Positions 1 through 27,600 of a stretch of DNA of 64,000 nucleotides are shown piece by piece. The stretch's first letter is position 1, and each line of letters begins with the position of its first letter. A program made the translations under genes and the position numbers. Under the pieces are notes generated by a model. The model was given only the letters and a program-made list of their open reading frames with translations, did no database searches and was not told the origin of the DNA. This DNA is from Piezodorus guildinii (Eukaryota; Arthropoda; Insecta; Hemiptera; Pentatomidae), in contig CM041292.1 in the NCBI GenBank assembly GCA_023052935.1, positions 93,665,169 through 93,729,168 of the forward strand, written 5' to 3'.

Positions 1-770
1 AAAGGACTAATGGCCTTAAGTGGAAAAACATGATAGGTTCACAATATAAGCAATTTTATAAATTGTATGCTGGGGAATAACACGACAACTCCAAGCTAAA
101 ACTGGGGAAATAGCTGATAGGTAAAGATAATTTGGTTTCGTATTTTGTAACAAATTAATATTAAACGCAATTTTCTGTGAAGATTAATGATGATATCAAA
201 GTTTTTTATGATAACTTATTATTTCATCAACAATGGTGTTTCTCTTTATTAAATTAACTTTCTTTCACGGGAAATCATTTCAAGCCCAAGCTGTTCTTAA
301 CACATTTAATTATAAGTCCATTATCAAGCCTAAAATTTTAGTCAAAGTTATTCCAATGATTTTAAAATATATTAAACAAGATAATACATGATCGGAAGAC
401 TTGAAATTTTAAAATTGCTCTTCTGGAAAAAAAAAACAATAAGTGACCATGTTCTTTACCTTCACCCATAAAATATAATTGATAACATTACTCAACTCAT
501 TGAAATAATTTTAAATTTTCCAATAATACCAGACAGAAATAGTTATAAATTAACTAAATCGATATTCCTAACATTATAACTATTTAATAATTCAAAATTG
601 GGCATTTCAAAATTGATAAATAACCTAAAAATATAAGATAAATTTTTACTTTTTGCCCTGTATTTGCTATTATCAAGACCAGTCTCAGAGTTAAAAATAA
701 AACATTTTTATTAAATCCTCTATGTGACAGCGGAAGCCATATTTATTTGTCTTATGTTGAAAATACTGTG
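1..770. other. AT-rich stretch without recognisable gene
   Basis: I see only AT-rich sequence with short homopolymer runs and no convincing open frame, splice-bounded exon or transposon terminus. If the CLASRP gene is complete in the genome, this stretch may be part of its last introns or 3' flank, but no exon was found here. Confidence 0.5.
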
Positions 771-1347
771 CCTTAGGCCTTGTTTATACTGGAAACAATT
801 AGCTAAGAAGATAGGGGACACCATGAAACCCGGTGGAAAACTCAAAATAGCAACAATAATACTTAAAGGCGATGTTTATAGTAGGCAATGATTTGTATAA
901 GAGGCATGGTAACCTTCCCAATTGATAACCGATTTAGTTAAGATCATCGAATCTCTATGCCACGTCTATGTTTTCTCTTCTTTAAATCGAAAGCATTTTT
1001 ATCCAGTATGTCTTCTAAACTACTTATTTTAGTTTTTAGTTTTTTTACTTATTAGGGATCAATAAGATTTTTTAAGAAACAATGGAGAGGAAATAATTAT
1101 GAAGTTGAATCAAAGTAATGGGCTTTTAGAAATTTCATACATCATTTTTGAGGTGTAATGTTAATGCCTTTAAAGATTGATAAAATTGTTTACACATAGA
1201 CCTGTATTCCAGAAATTCTTCAAAATCATGTGCATGTTATATAAATTTTCAAATTCTTACTGATATTTACTGTGTATTAAATGGATCATGCTATGATGCG
1301 GATTGGTAGCACACAAATTGCTTCCAGTATAAAGAAGGTCCTTAAGG
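771..1347. mobile_element. MITE-like element with terminal inverted repeats
   Basis: The left end (CTTGTTTATACTGGAAACAA at 779-798) and the reverse complement of the right end (CTTTATACTGGAAGCAATT, within 1317-1337) form an imperfect inverted repeat of about 30 bp beginning with CCTTA. The interior of about 520 bp has no coding capacity. This layout suits a non-autonomous DNA transposon. No clear target-site duplication is visible, so the outer borders are approximate and the superfamily is unassigned. Confidence 0.5.
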
Positions 1348-2732
1348 GGTAAAATGTTGGCATGGTCAAGTTTTAATAGTTAGTTTATTCATTTAATGTC
1401 ACTTTATCCTACTATGGCTAATCGGACGATGCTACAGTGGGAGTCCTAAATTTTGCCTATCCAGGTTTTATTAGGATAGGGATCTTTAGCAAATATTACA
1501 CACACATTGCACAGACTCGGAGCCACCTTTTTACGTCCCCTCCGAAGGACAGCATAACTAAGGATTTTTAATGGAATTAAAAAATCCTATGGACCTTTTG
1601 CATAGGCTGTTATACTAGACACTACGCCATTGGTAACCCCTTTAATGATTAATTAGTTATTCATTAAATGACATTATATTATGATACTTATTTTATATGT
1701 AGGATTTTTTTAGTACAGATATTATTTTTATTTTTATTAATTTTATGTTTATTTCTGAGAGTTTATAGATAATTAATTTAATTTTATAGAAAGTATTTTT
1801 TTCTTTTTCAAATTACATACATACTGCCATTACCAGAAAAATAAATAATTAAGTATATCAATGAATTAATATACATACAATCCAAAGATTAAAGGCAGTT
1901 GGAGGAGAGTGTTACAACTCTATTTCCCAGCTCTGCCAATCCCTCAAGGGCTGTTGAGGGACTGATTTTATAAAATCGATTATTAGTCTAGTAAAAAAGG
2001 TCCATACAAAAAAAAATCTTTTTTTCTTTTTACTATATGTTATACATATAGCGATCATCAAATTATTAAATGATGGGAAAGAGAATAGTTAATAAATATT
2101 CTCCCATACTTGATTACATTTCAATTACTTAATACTTATACTTAAAGTAGAGTACTGAATTACAAGAAAGTAACTATACTTGAGGACTATCTGCTATAAC
2201 TACAATTGCAAAACCTTATAAATGACACATCATCAAATAGAAAGTCATGATGTTTTGTAGGTATACTGTCGCAAAGTGGAAATTTGAAATATTCAAAAGT
2301 CAGTAATAATCATTAACAAGTAATCCTGAAGAAGTGAATTTTACCTATTACAAAAAATATTAGCAAAACAAAAAAAAAAGTATTTTAAATGACTTTTATC
2401 TTTTTTAGACATACTTTATCCACTATAATGTATTAGAACATGGTTCAAACCCTTCAGAAGGACTTCGATGAATGAAAAAAATAAGTAAATGCCAAATATT
2501 TTAGAAAGTTGCACAAATTAGCTAAACTCAACATTTGCATCCACATTAAATTTGGAACAACCCCTCAAAAAAAAAAATAAAAAAAAATAAAAATAATAAT
2601 AATAAGCACCAAAACGCTTTTGGATCACATCTGTTACAGAAATCTTCAAGAAAGAGATCAGTAAAAACACAATACATTTTATAAACAGTTATTCCATACG
2701 TTATTTTGATATCAACTTATTTTCCAATCTTT
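1348..2732. other. Non-coding stretch with a higher-GC block
   Basis: There is no gene. Positions 1400-1640 are noticeably more GC-rich than their surroundings (for example the CGGAGCCACC and CCCCTCCGAAGG segments) and look like an old dispersed repeat, but I cannot assign a family. The remainder is AT-rich. Confidence 0.4.
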
Positions 2733-4340
2733 TGCAGGTTTAGGGCATTAATCGAAAACTCGTTATCCCTCAACACAAAGATACGTACACCGGAAGACTT
2801 GGATGATGCTGTGCAGTTCCTGACACAAACTGTTCAAAATGCTGCCTGGGGCTCCTCTATTCCCTATAAGGAAACAGAGCACCATCAAAATAAGGAATTT
2901 CTTCCAGCACACATTCGACACCTAATTGAACTGAAACAAAAAGTGCGAAAAACTTGGCAAAAGACTCGTTATCCCACTGACAACGCTATCTCCAGGATAA
3001 CATATTACCCTGCCTTGTGGAAGTATTCTGAAGTTGTAATGATATTAAAAGCCAATAAACCTTCAGACTGTCTGACTTCATATCGTCCTATAAGCCTTCT
3101 CCCTTCTTTTTCAAAATTATTTGAAAAAATTATTCTTCATCATCTAAATTCGCTCGAAATATTTAGAGGTATTCCAAATCATCAAATCGGTTTCAGAAAA
3201 CATCATTCGACCATTCAACAATGCCATCGATTAGTAAACTACATTTCGAATGCTTTAGAGTCTAAAAAATATTGCCCAGGTGTTTTTCTCGATATTAGTC
3301 AAGCATTCGATAAGGTATGGCATGAAGGACTGCTTTCCAAGCTCAAAAATTGTCTTCCTCCGACTTATTATTTAATATTACTCTCTTACTTGACAGACCG
3401 ACACTTTACTGTAAAAGTAGGAGACGCATTTTCTGGGATAAAACGTGTTCAAGCAGGGGTCCCACAAGGCAGTGTACTGGGACCGTTACTATTTAATATC
3501 TACATGGCAGACTAACCAGAAAATGACCACACCTTACTAGCCACTTTTGCAGACGATACAGCTCTTTTGACATCCCATCAAAACCCAATTCTTGCATCCT
3601 TCATGTGGCAAAACCACATTGATGACTTATCCAGTTGGGCTAATAGATGGAAAGTGAAAATGAATCAATCCAAGAGTTTATTTATCGTTTTCACGCTCAA
3701 TCATGGGGATTGTCCAGCAGTCTATTTTGAGGATAAACCCATTCCGACATCAGATGAATTACGATATTTGGGACTGTACTTAGACAAAAGACTGACATGG
3801 AGGACCCACCCATAGACTTAAAAGACAACTGAACAGACGATTTGGACTACTATCCCGTCTGCTTGACAAACGATCCAATTTATCCGTGAACACCAAACTT
3901 ACTATTTACAAAGTACTGATCAAACCATTATGGACATACGGGATAGAGCTATGGGGATCTGCCAAATATTCTAACATCCAAATAATTCAGACCCTTCAAT
4001 TGAAAATATTGCGAAAAATCGTGGATGCACCGTTTCATGTAACCAACGAATTACTTCACAAGGATTTGGACATACAGTTTCAGACACAGCCACAGAATAT
4101 TATAAAAGATTTCATGACAGACTGACTTACAACATGAACCCATCGGCCCAAACACTTAAATCCTACACGAACCCGTACAACCCACCCCGACGACTTTTGA
4201 GGCAGTGGTCTAGAGATGCCTTGCTTAACCGACTTTCAGAAGTCATCATATTTGCTTATTGCAAATTTTTTTTTTTTTTTTTTTCAGATAGCAAATAACA
4301 TTAAAGCTCAAACCATAACAATTGTAAATAAATAAATAAT
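2733..4340 (+). mobile_element. Decayed, internally deleted Jockey-clade LINE (ORF2 remnant)
   Basis: The frame encodes the stretch between endonuclease and reverse transcriptase, followed by RT. Recognisable motifs in order are SYRPISLLPSFSKLFEKI, QIGFRKHHSTIQQ, GVFLDISQAFDKVWH, GVPQGSVLGPLLF, the FADDTALL catalytic box (near 3550) and ELRYLGLYLDKRLTW. Compared with the fuller copy at 46.4 kb, a block is missing between SR and ITYYPALWKYS near 2997. A stop interrupts the frame at 3513, another follows TWRTHP near 3813, and a frame change follows. The C-terminal NPYNPPRRLLRQW motif is still readable near 4170. The element ends in an A/T-rich tail with AAATAAATAAATAA. It is 5' truncated and non-functional. 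Confidence 0.9.
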
Positions 4341-4379
4341 TTTCCAATCTTTTAATTTCCTTATTATTATTTTTATTTT

Positions 4380-4660
4380 CACTTACCTATATATGAAATA
4401 TATAGTAAGGGAGAGAATTGCAATCGTGAAAATTTTTGAATTCGTAGATAAGTCTAGCTGATAGAAAATGAAAAGTTGTGTAAAACTGATATTTCATATT
4501 TTAAAAGCATATAAGTCTGAGATGTCGTAGCAACTTTTTCAACAAAATCAGCCAACTGGAAGTGCTACTTTATAACATGTATTTTGTTATTTTTTACATT
4601 TTATTAAATTATATCATATTTGCCTTTATATCAAATGGATACTAGAAAAAAGATTCATTA
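4380..4660. repeat. Partial copy of the CACTTACC-ended repeat family
   Basis: The start CACTTACCTATATATGAAAT and the following AGTAAGG, CGATC/CAATCGTGAAA and TCTGAGATGTCGTAGCAACT blocks match the left parts of the copies at 32.4, 55.9, 60.6 and 63.4 kb. The right terminus is missing, so this is a truncated copy immediately downstream of the Jockey tail. Confidence 0.6.
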
Positions 4661-5889
4661 AATTACACTTCTGAAGGTTTACTTGTCAATAACCTAAGCC
4701 ATTCAATAATTCAATAAATTAATCAATACAAATTTTAAATTTGAATGTTTATGAGTATTCTTAAAAGTAGTAATAACATTAGAGTAAAAATCAATTAATT
4801 TACTGTATACAAAAATTAAAAATATACTAGAGGGGAGGGCAGAGAAAGATATCTGTCAAAAACAGATCATATCCCTCAAGATATCCGTATTCAATTTAAT
4901 TTTATCATTGAAAAAATATTCTATTCCTAATCCGTTATTTTTTTTTTTCTTTTATTTAAAGTCAGTACTACCTTTTATTTGTGGTGTGAGTTTCAATACA
5001 TTTATGATTGAAGTCACAAAATAAAATTAACAAAAAACAAATAGAGTGAAATTAAGTGTTGATTCTTACTGACTTTGTTTCTGCCACTCGAATTACCAAA
5101 ATCTGTCCATGGTTTCCTGAAAAATGTTCATTAAAAGGGTTTTAACCAAAATCATTTCTAAGAACAAGAAAACTAAGTCATCAATACAGATTTTATGATA
5201 AAAAAAAAAAGAATCAGATGACTATCTGTATTTAATGAAAAACACTTTTAGAAGATAAGTGGTAAGTGGTAATTGTTTTGGAATGAAACAAAATATATGT
5301 TACTCCTATATCATAATCGTGATCTTTGAATCAGAATGCAATTTCCTTTACATCAGCTAATAATACTATAAGGAATATTTTCACTTAATAGATGACTATT
5401 GAACCTATTACTTGACAAACTTACATTCAGAGAATTTTTCCAGATTATTAAAATATAATCTATATTTTCAAATAATAATAAATATAGCACTTAACAATAC
5501 TAAATTGTTCACATCGTACATTACAGCTAGAATAAGTTAGTCATATAAGATAAAACATTAAGGTTATAGTTTTATAATAACAGTCAAAGCAGGATTTTTA
5601 TTTGAGGGCACAGGAGGTTGGAAAAGTAATTTTTTTCCAAAAACTTTGTGACTCTATATCAATTAAAGCTAAACACATTTTTAAAAGTAAATATAGTTTC
5701 TAACCAAACCATTTTTCCTTATAATTAATTTTATTCTTTTCTTCTTTATTTTATTTTTTGCTCAAATAATGTTTAGGCTGCAGCCTCCCTCTTTTATCCT
5801 TACTTGTACAGAAACATTAACTGTTGTTTTTTTGTGAATGTCAAAATTTTCAATGAACACAGACATTTTATGGAGCTTGAGTCAAAATA
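4661..5889. other. AT-rich non-coding stretch
   Basis: I see no gene. A minus-strand segment near 5040-5120 is preceded by a TTTTTCAG acceptor-like sequence and reads KKPWTDFGNSSGRN in the phase CLASRP would need. It does not resemble the CLASRP C-terminus, and I do not call it an exon. Confidence 0.4.
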
Positions 5890-6190
5890 ATGCCTATCAC
5901 TGTTCCCAACCTATCTTTAACATCAAATGGCCGGGAAAAGCCTTACCAGAAGGAAGTGGAACTGGATTGGCCATATAGCAGCCTGGAGCAATGGAAAGGT
6001 AGGCACTGGACTGGAGCCTTCAAGGAGTACAAACTCTCATCACTTGGAAAAAAAACTATGCTGAAGAAGGCGTAATAAGAAGGAAGGACTTTGAGTGAGA
6101 AGATAGATGGTGAGTTTGGCGGATGACAGGGGTGTGTGGAGATTGTTCCCTTAATAAAGGATAGTTCCGCTGGGAGTTAAGTCAAGAGTA
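5890..6190 (+). mobile_element. 3' remnant of a LINE ORF
   Basis: The translated plus strand gives RKSLTRRKWNWIGHI, followed after frame changes by DDRGVWRLF. This is the familiar C-terminal pattern of several LINE ORF2 proteins (R-x-W-x-W-I-G-H and DR-x-x-W-R-x-F). Stops interrupt it and it is followed by an A-rich stretch. The clade cannot be set from so little. It lies in what is probably a CLASRP intron. Confidence 0.5.
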
Positions 6191-6710
6191 AAATAAAAAA
6201 AAATCTTAAAGAGTGTTTGAGTCAAGTATAAATGCTCAAACAAAAAACATAGGAAACTGATATAGCATATTCAATCTAGGTATGTATAACCAGATATTAC
6301 AGCAATGTACTCACTAAAATCGACTTCCCTAAAGTGCCAAATATATAGATAATTTTACACATTTTTCTCTCAACTCTAAATAAATTTATTTCAAGAAAGT
6401 AATTCGTATTCAAAGCAGTAGATTTGTATTCCATGCCAGAGCTCTATTTTTGCAACTCCTTTTCTTTTCTTTCATAACAAAGAGGGTGCATGCCTATCAT
6501 ATCCCCTCATATGTACCACACTTATTTTCTCAATACTTTTTTTCTTTTGCCTACCTAGGATGTCATTTCTAAATGTATACTATAGTATCAGGATTGTCAA
6601 AGATGGATTCCATATAAAATCAATTAGAAAAGTAGATTGAAAGGAAAATTAAAAAAAAAAAAAAGAAAGTTAAGCTTTTATAATGTTATGATAGAATTTG
6701 AAACACTCAC

Positions 6711-21982
<15,272 letters not shown>

Positions 21983-22155
21983 TATACAAATTTGTAAATA
22001 GAAACGAGAAAGTCCTTACTAACTCATGCAAAATAATAGAGGTTAATATTAGTCTCTGAGGAACTGGATTAACATAAGGGGTAGTATATAAACTAATTAG
22101 AGCATTCCGATAAGAAGCCAAGTACACTTAACCTTAACACCATTGACTACTTAAT

Positions 22156-22163
22156 AATCGATA
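22156..22163. promoter_or_regulatory. Possible DRE-like site upstream of CLASRP
   Basis: AATCGATA lies about 175 bp upstream of the CLASRP start codon. It differs by one base from TATCGATA, a core element of many insect housekeeping promoters. A second ATCGAT lies at about 22188. This is suggestive only. Confidence 0.2.
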
Positions 22164-22639
22164 GTAAGGATGTTATTTTTTTCCAAACATCGATTTTCTC
22201 TTGTTAAAAAGTTTTATAATTTAAAATATTTTACTTTTCAATATCACTAATTTTAATGCAAAATAAAGCAATATGACTTAATAAGTACAGAAATAGTCTA
22301 AAATACATCATACTTATCATAATATTAATAAATTAAAGAATAGAATTTTTGTTTTCAATCTAATTGTTGCATTGAATTAATCCAAAATTAAATAGATCAT
22401 ATATTTTGTTCAGTTTAACTAAATAAAAATGTAAATTTAGTATTTATCCCTGAATGGAAAAACAATACAACATGGATATGTTTATCTATAATCTATTGCT
22501 TGATTGATGAATATTAGAAGGTAAAAAAATGATGTACTAACCAAATTTATTTTTAATTATTTATGTACATTTAGTTGGTAAGTTTCTGTAAATTTGGTTT
22601 ACTGGTAACTTTGTTCGTTCAAATCAATATATCTCCTAT

Positions 22640-23015
22640 AACAAAAAAATTTCCATTAAATTTCTTACATGGAAACTGTGTTCAAATTTTTTATTCTAGC
22701 CACACCTACAGAGCTATAGCGTGTCAAACGTGTGACTCTGTCAAAGATAAAAAAAATGCTAGACAATAAATACCATAGACCCCCAGCAAAAGACAAATTC
22801 ACGTAAAATAAACCCCCAAAACTTAATAAATGTAGCAAAACGTGACTTTTATTGTAAGAACCAATATAGATCCTAAATGGGAGGTTCTAGCGACATAAGT
22901 CATGTAAGAGATAACATTCTCCATTAAATTTCTGACATGGGAACTCTCGTCAAATTTTCGATCCGAGCAACACCAAAAGATTCAGGGCGTGTCAAACCGA
23001 GGGTAAATAAAGCAA
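22640..23015. repeat. Divergent tandem repeat, period about 269 bp
   Basis: CATTAAATTTCTTACATGGA at 22653 recurs as CATTAAATTTCTGACATGGG at 22922. Each is followed by a related GTTCAAATTTT/GTCAAATTTTC, CACACC/CAACACC and GCGTGTCAAACSG series. No coding function is evident. The rest of 22.2-24.0 kb has no feature I can name. Confidence 0.65.
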
Positions 23016-24199
23016 CACAATGAAAACCCAAGCCAGAACCTCAACATGTTGATGTCAAACACCAGAACCTGCTGTGCCAAATTGTTGCATTACTATTTCC
23101 GTGCTCTAAGCTGGAACTAGGATTTCAGTGGAGAAAATGAGCTTAAATTTGTTGTACCATTTTTTTAAAACTCCTATTCCTATTAGAATAAAAGGGAATA
23201 GTTTCAACAGTTTATACAGGTAACACAATAAAAATACAATACTAGCGTTAACGACTATAAAGGAGTAATTGCTTAGACCTAAAAAATGATTGTGTTAAAT
23301 TAAATATTCGTTTCAGGAGGTAGGGCTTATTACACTGATTAATTGGATAAATTAATGAGATTATTAGGTTATCTTTCCAATCGCTTTGCACAAGAGAATA
23401 TTACTTGATCATTGATTAAGAAAGAAAATCCCTATTCTGTCCATTCATTATCAAGAATTCTGTAAATCCATATAAGAGTCGCTATTAATTTAGGACATCA
23501 TTGAATTCATTCAACAGAGAAGGGGGGGAGTATTAAGCAGTCGGAGATAAAGTTGATATAAAATAGTACCTGATGATTACCTTTGACGATTTTTATGTTT
23601 AAAAATAATAAGTGGATTAGGATTTTTTTTCTTTTGGCTTAGACAATAAATTTACTAGATGCATTGAATGAATAAGTATCTGACCATCTAGTAGATTCGC
23701 GCCGTTTTCCTCTTCAAGATTTAGTTTTTTGGTCTAGTGCCTTTTTAAGTATTTATAGAGCCTAAATGAAATTTATTTAGTGAGTTGTGATTTGAACTGG
23801 TGTATATCAAGAAATTAAGTTTATATCCTGCCCCAGAATGGTTTGTATGTTAATTTAATGATTTATCATGAGCAAAAGTATAGGATAAGTTTAAATGCAG
23901 TGAATAACATTAAAGATTATTTTAAAAACTTGAATGAATTTTTATTTTGGTTGGCTTGGTTATTATGCGGTAATCCTTGAATTATGTATATTGAATATAT
24001 ACATATATAAATATTAGAATGAATGAAAATAATTTTTATTTTTTTATCCTGGGACATTTGGCCCTTAAGAATAAAGAAAAACAAGGTAAAGGTCGAGTTT
24101 GTCTGGCTTCATTTAGATTCATAATTACCTAGCATAATGACAGTAAAATATGTACAATTAAAATAGAAAAAAGATACTAATAAAAACAGATGGAACTGA

Positions 24200-25150
24200 A
24201 TGAATTTAATTGCACATAATTAAGTTGAGACGGATTACATGTGTGTGGAACATTGATCTTTTAGGAGGTGGAGAAGTAAGTGCTGTTTGAATGTGGTTAG
24301 TGATGATACTTTATGAAGGGTGATGGGTCATGAGCTCCAAAACATGGTAATACGGAATCAAAAGGACTTTCTAAAGAAAGCAGTTCTGCAATAAGGGTAT
24401 ATATAAATCGGTAGGTTGAGAGCTTGTATTTAGGGTATGTACGAAAGACCCCGGAGTGCGGAGGTGAAGTATTAGGAAGCTTTTCTGGCTCTCAAGGATT
24501 GGAATAGGAAGATACCTAGTCGGTATTTTCTTTGGGAATAAAGATAAAGCCTCCCTTGACCAAAGTATCAGTGAGAAATATGCGATCGTCCAGGGAGGCT
24601 GTTAATTAATCTTATAAAAATATTCATCAATCCCTTCAGCGTCCTCTTGTCTTAAGAGATTCGTTCATATACTAGGCATCTATTTTCGAAGTGGGGGAGT
24701 ATGAGAGAGGAAATGTGGATGTGTACTTATAGAAAAAGAGTCATAGAAACATATGAGTTGTTGGACGATGGAGATGGATTACCTGGTAATTTAGGACATA
24801 TGGTTACTCCATATTAAGTTTTGATCAAAGGTAACACCTAGATTTTTGGAATAGGGTAGGAGTTTCTATTGAGGAATTGCAATGGATGGTAGCATTGCCT
24901 TAGTTTTCACTAGATTTAGGCTCGGCTTATTTTTCGAAGCCCCAGTGGTTAATGTTTTTAATTAATATATCTTCTAGGATTTTACGGAACTCCTCTTTTA
25001 TATCAGAAGTATGGAAGAACATGTAAATTTGTAGGTCATCTCTGTACAAATGATACTGGAGGTATTATTGGATAAATTTAGTTTGGTCATTTATGAAAAT
25101 TGAAACTAAGTTGAGAGGGATGATCCATGGGAACCACCTTAAGAGAGGTT
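24200..25150 (-). mobile_element. Decayed L2/CR1-like LINE, RT remnant
   Basis: The minus strand near 25050 reads QYHLYRDDLQIYMFFHTSD, an RT box resembling LYADDLQLY with one Asp intact. Further on come INHWGFEK, then KNLGVTFDQNLIWSNHMS, the usual NLGV.FD..L.W.NH of CR1/L2 elements. Numerous stops show long decay. Start and end are approximate. Confidence 0.7.
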
Positions 25151-25287
25151 AAGAGATTAACATATTGACTAGTATATCTTTGTCTGTTTATACTTCACCA
25201 TAAATCATAGTTTCATGGATTATTTCAAGAATATGCCAAATATCAATATTGGTTTTATTAAAATAGAACATACGTTTAATTGACTTA

Positions 25288-25581
25288 GGGAGCAGCGTGG
25301 TCTAGTGGGTAGAGCGCTAGTCTGCTGTGCTTCGGGTCCTGGGTTTGAATCCCAGCTGTGGCGGGATATTATTTATTCTGTTACGCAGTCGGGGGGCGAT
25401 TCTGGGATATGTAGAACCTCCTGGGGCACACCCAGCCTCAATCAAGTTGGTACCCAAAAATGGGGAAAGAACCTGGCGGCTGAGCGTGATCTCGGCGGAA
25501 TCACCTCATTGCACGGCCGTTGGCCTAGAAACAGTACGAATCATGTACTGAGCCCAAAACTCTTCATGGGTTGTAGTGGTA

Positions 25582-25615
<34 letters not shown>
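25288..25615 (+). mobile_element. tRNA-headed SINE with poly(T) tail
   Basis: The head from 25288 has a box-A-like TGGTCTAGTGGG and a box-B-like GGTTTGAATCC, then TGTGGCGGGATATTATTTAT and a conserved body, ending in TGGTACAGG and about 31 T. The flanks TTGACTTA and ATGACTTA are a probable target duplication. Long frames read across it are not genes. Confidence 0.9.
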
Positions 25616-25617
<2 letters not shown>

Positions 25618-26099
25618 GACTTATACAAAATTTTTTTTTTTTAATTTTAAGGTATCCATTACTCACTTCGGTAGTAGATATCTTAAAATTGAAAATTAAA
25701 GAGTATATATATTATCAATAAATTCTATGTTAAAGGAATATTTTTATTTAATTTTGATAGGTCATAATTTATATAAGTATCCCTGTAAGGAGGCTGTTTA
25801 TTTGAAAACATATTCCATGCATAAAGCTTATTATAAATATTTATACTATTAATATGTTCACAAGTCTATATTACAATGATTTTACAATAAAGTAAATAAT
25901 TAGAGCAATAATAAAGAATGAGAAAAATGTGATCAAACAAACTTTAAAGAAAATGGAAATGAACAAGTAAATTTTCTCATGAAACACTTTGCTAAATAAA
26001 AGAAAAGTATGATATAAAACTAAAATTATGAAAGAAACTAAATATAAGAAAAGCAACAAATCATCGAAAGGTCTACTTTATGGGTGAATTTTTTCAACT

Positions 26100-26442
26100 C
26101 TGCAGTGTATCTTTGAAATTTTCTTGAGATGACAATACTTTCATTTAGTTTTTGTTTTCTGGATGGCACGGCATGCTGTGTAGGCCCTTGGCTGCTCAGT
26201 GTGATCTAGAAGAATGGACTTGCGATTCTCGAAGATAAGTTATAGGGTAGGGTCATCACTTCTTAAGCCTTTTTTTGTGAGTGGCCACCACAGTAGTTGA
26301 CAGGCCTCAAATCCCAGAGGGAAAGGAGGTAAGTGAATCCCTATTAATTATATATCTCAAAAAATTATTCTGGGACTGAGATTTGAACTTACAACCTATG
26401 GTGGGTTAAACTTGTGTCCTAACACTGCCATGTGGGCTCCCA
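26100..26442 (-). mobile_element. Second, different tRNA-like SINE
   Basis: Read on the minus strand from 26442, GGGAGCCCACATGGCAGTGT is followed by a tRNA-like GTTGTAAGTTCAAATCTCAG with a B-box. A non-tRNA body follows. The head differs from the poly(T) SINE. Borders are approximate, and only this copy is in the window. Confidence 0.5.
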
Positions 26443-27315
26443 TCTTTTTATTATTTCATAACATTTATTTTCAAACATTGGGCAGTAATAAATGTTTGGG
26501 TTGTCTGTCCATCTCAGTGGCATTCATCAGTGTTTCTCAGATGAAATCTATTATAATAAAATTTCTTTTGTCCATGTTTAGTCAAGAATTGTATCATTAT
26601 GTAATGGTTACTTTTAATGTGTTTATCATTTCATAGTGTGACACCTGAAATAGATTTTAATAGGAGATAATTGGAAGAAAACTGTTCTGCAAACCAGATT
26701 TGGCTAGTATAACCGCTGCTTTATTTCTAGCAGTCCCACTATGCCACTTAAAATTGTATTTTAACTTTTATGTCCATGTCCAAAGATTTAAGTAATTTGT
26801 ACTATTGTTTCTGTCGATATGTTGTATGATTTTGGATTTAAATTATTTTAAAATACCCTTATTGAAATAGCTGTAGTTCTTTTTGTATTATTATCTATCA
26901 GCTTGAGTTGGCTGTCATGACAAGATAGTTTTTTTGAATATTTTATGGATAAGTAAGAAAAACCTTTTAACATTCAAATATTTTAAACGAATATTAATGA
27001 TTACCAAATCAGTGTTAACATTGGTGATTCACTTCTATTTGTTGAAATATTAATTTGCTGTTCAAAAAAAAAATTTCCCCTATCCTCTATTTTGTTTCTA
27101 AAATAATAACTTTTTGTCATTATTTTTCCAAACATCGATTGCCTTGTAAACTAGAAATTATTATTTTATTTCCGTAAATCTTTCTATACTTTTTTGTTTA
27201 TACTTTTGTGCCTGAGTAAATCTCTTTCATAAATATGTTTTAATAATATTATTTGACAAGAAAAAAGATAACTAATCAGGATTTAAAAATTATAAACCAA
27301 CATACATAAATAGCC

Positions 27316-27321
27316 TTTATT
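27316..27321 (-). terminator. Polyadenylation signal of the cuticle gene
   Basis: AATAAA on the minus strand, about 280 bases after the stop codon of the cuticle protein gene. It is the first convincing signal downstream. Confidence 0.5.
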
Positions 27322-27600
27322 AAAAGAACATTAAAGTGTTAATTTTTATAATAAACTAATATGTACAACATTTATATACATGTTATTATTAACAAGCTTC
27401 AGTAAAAAAGCTGTTTGATCTTCCATTTCTTTCATAAAGCTTCTAGGAAGTCGTCTTTATGAATGGACAAAAATCTCTTATTATTTCCACATGTTAACCA
27501 TTTAAATAAAACTTTAAACAGTTCATTTAGAAGGACTGATTGTTATTTTTGATACTTAAAATTATCAATTGATTTGGTAAAACTGGTGTTTTTACTTCAG

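Noticed and set aside
5040..5120. Candidate CLASRP exon 13 on the minus strand (KKPWTDFGNSSGRN)
   Set aside because: Acceptor and phase fit, but there is no resemblance to the conserved C-terminal segment of the family and the donor is uncertain.
25288..25360. Possible functional tRNA gene
   Set aside because: A and B boxes are present, but the cloverleaf is imperfect and the same head occurs in several dispersed SINE copies with target duplications.
25305..25616. 103-codon frame in the SINE ending in poly-Phe
   Set aside because: It is read through a tRNA-derived SINE and its T tail.
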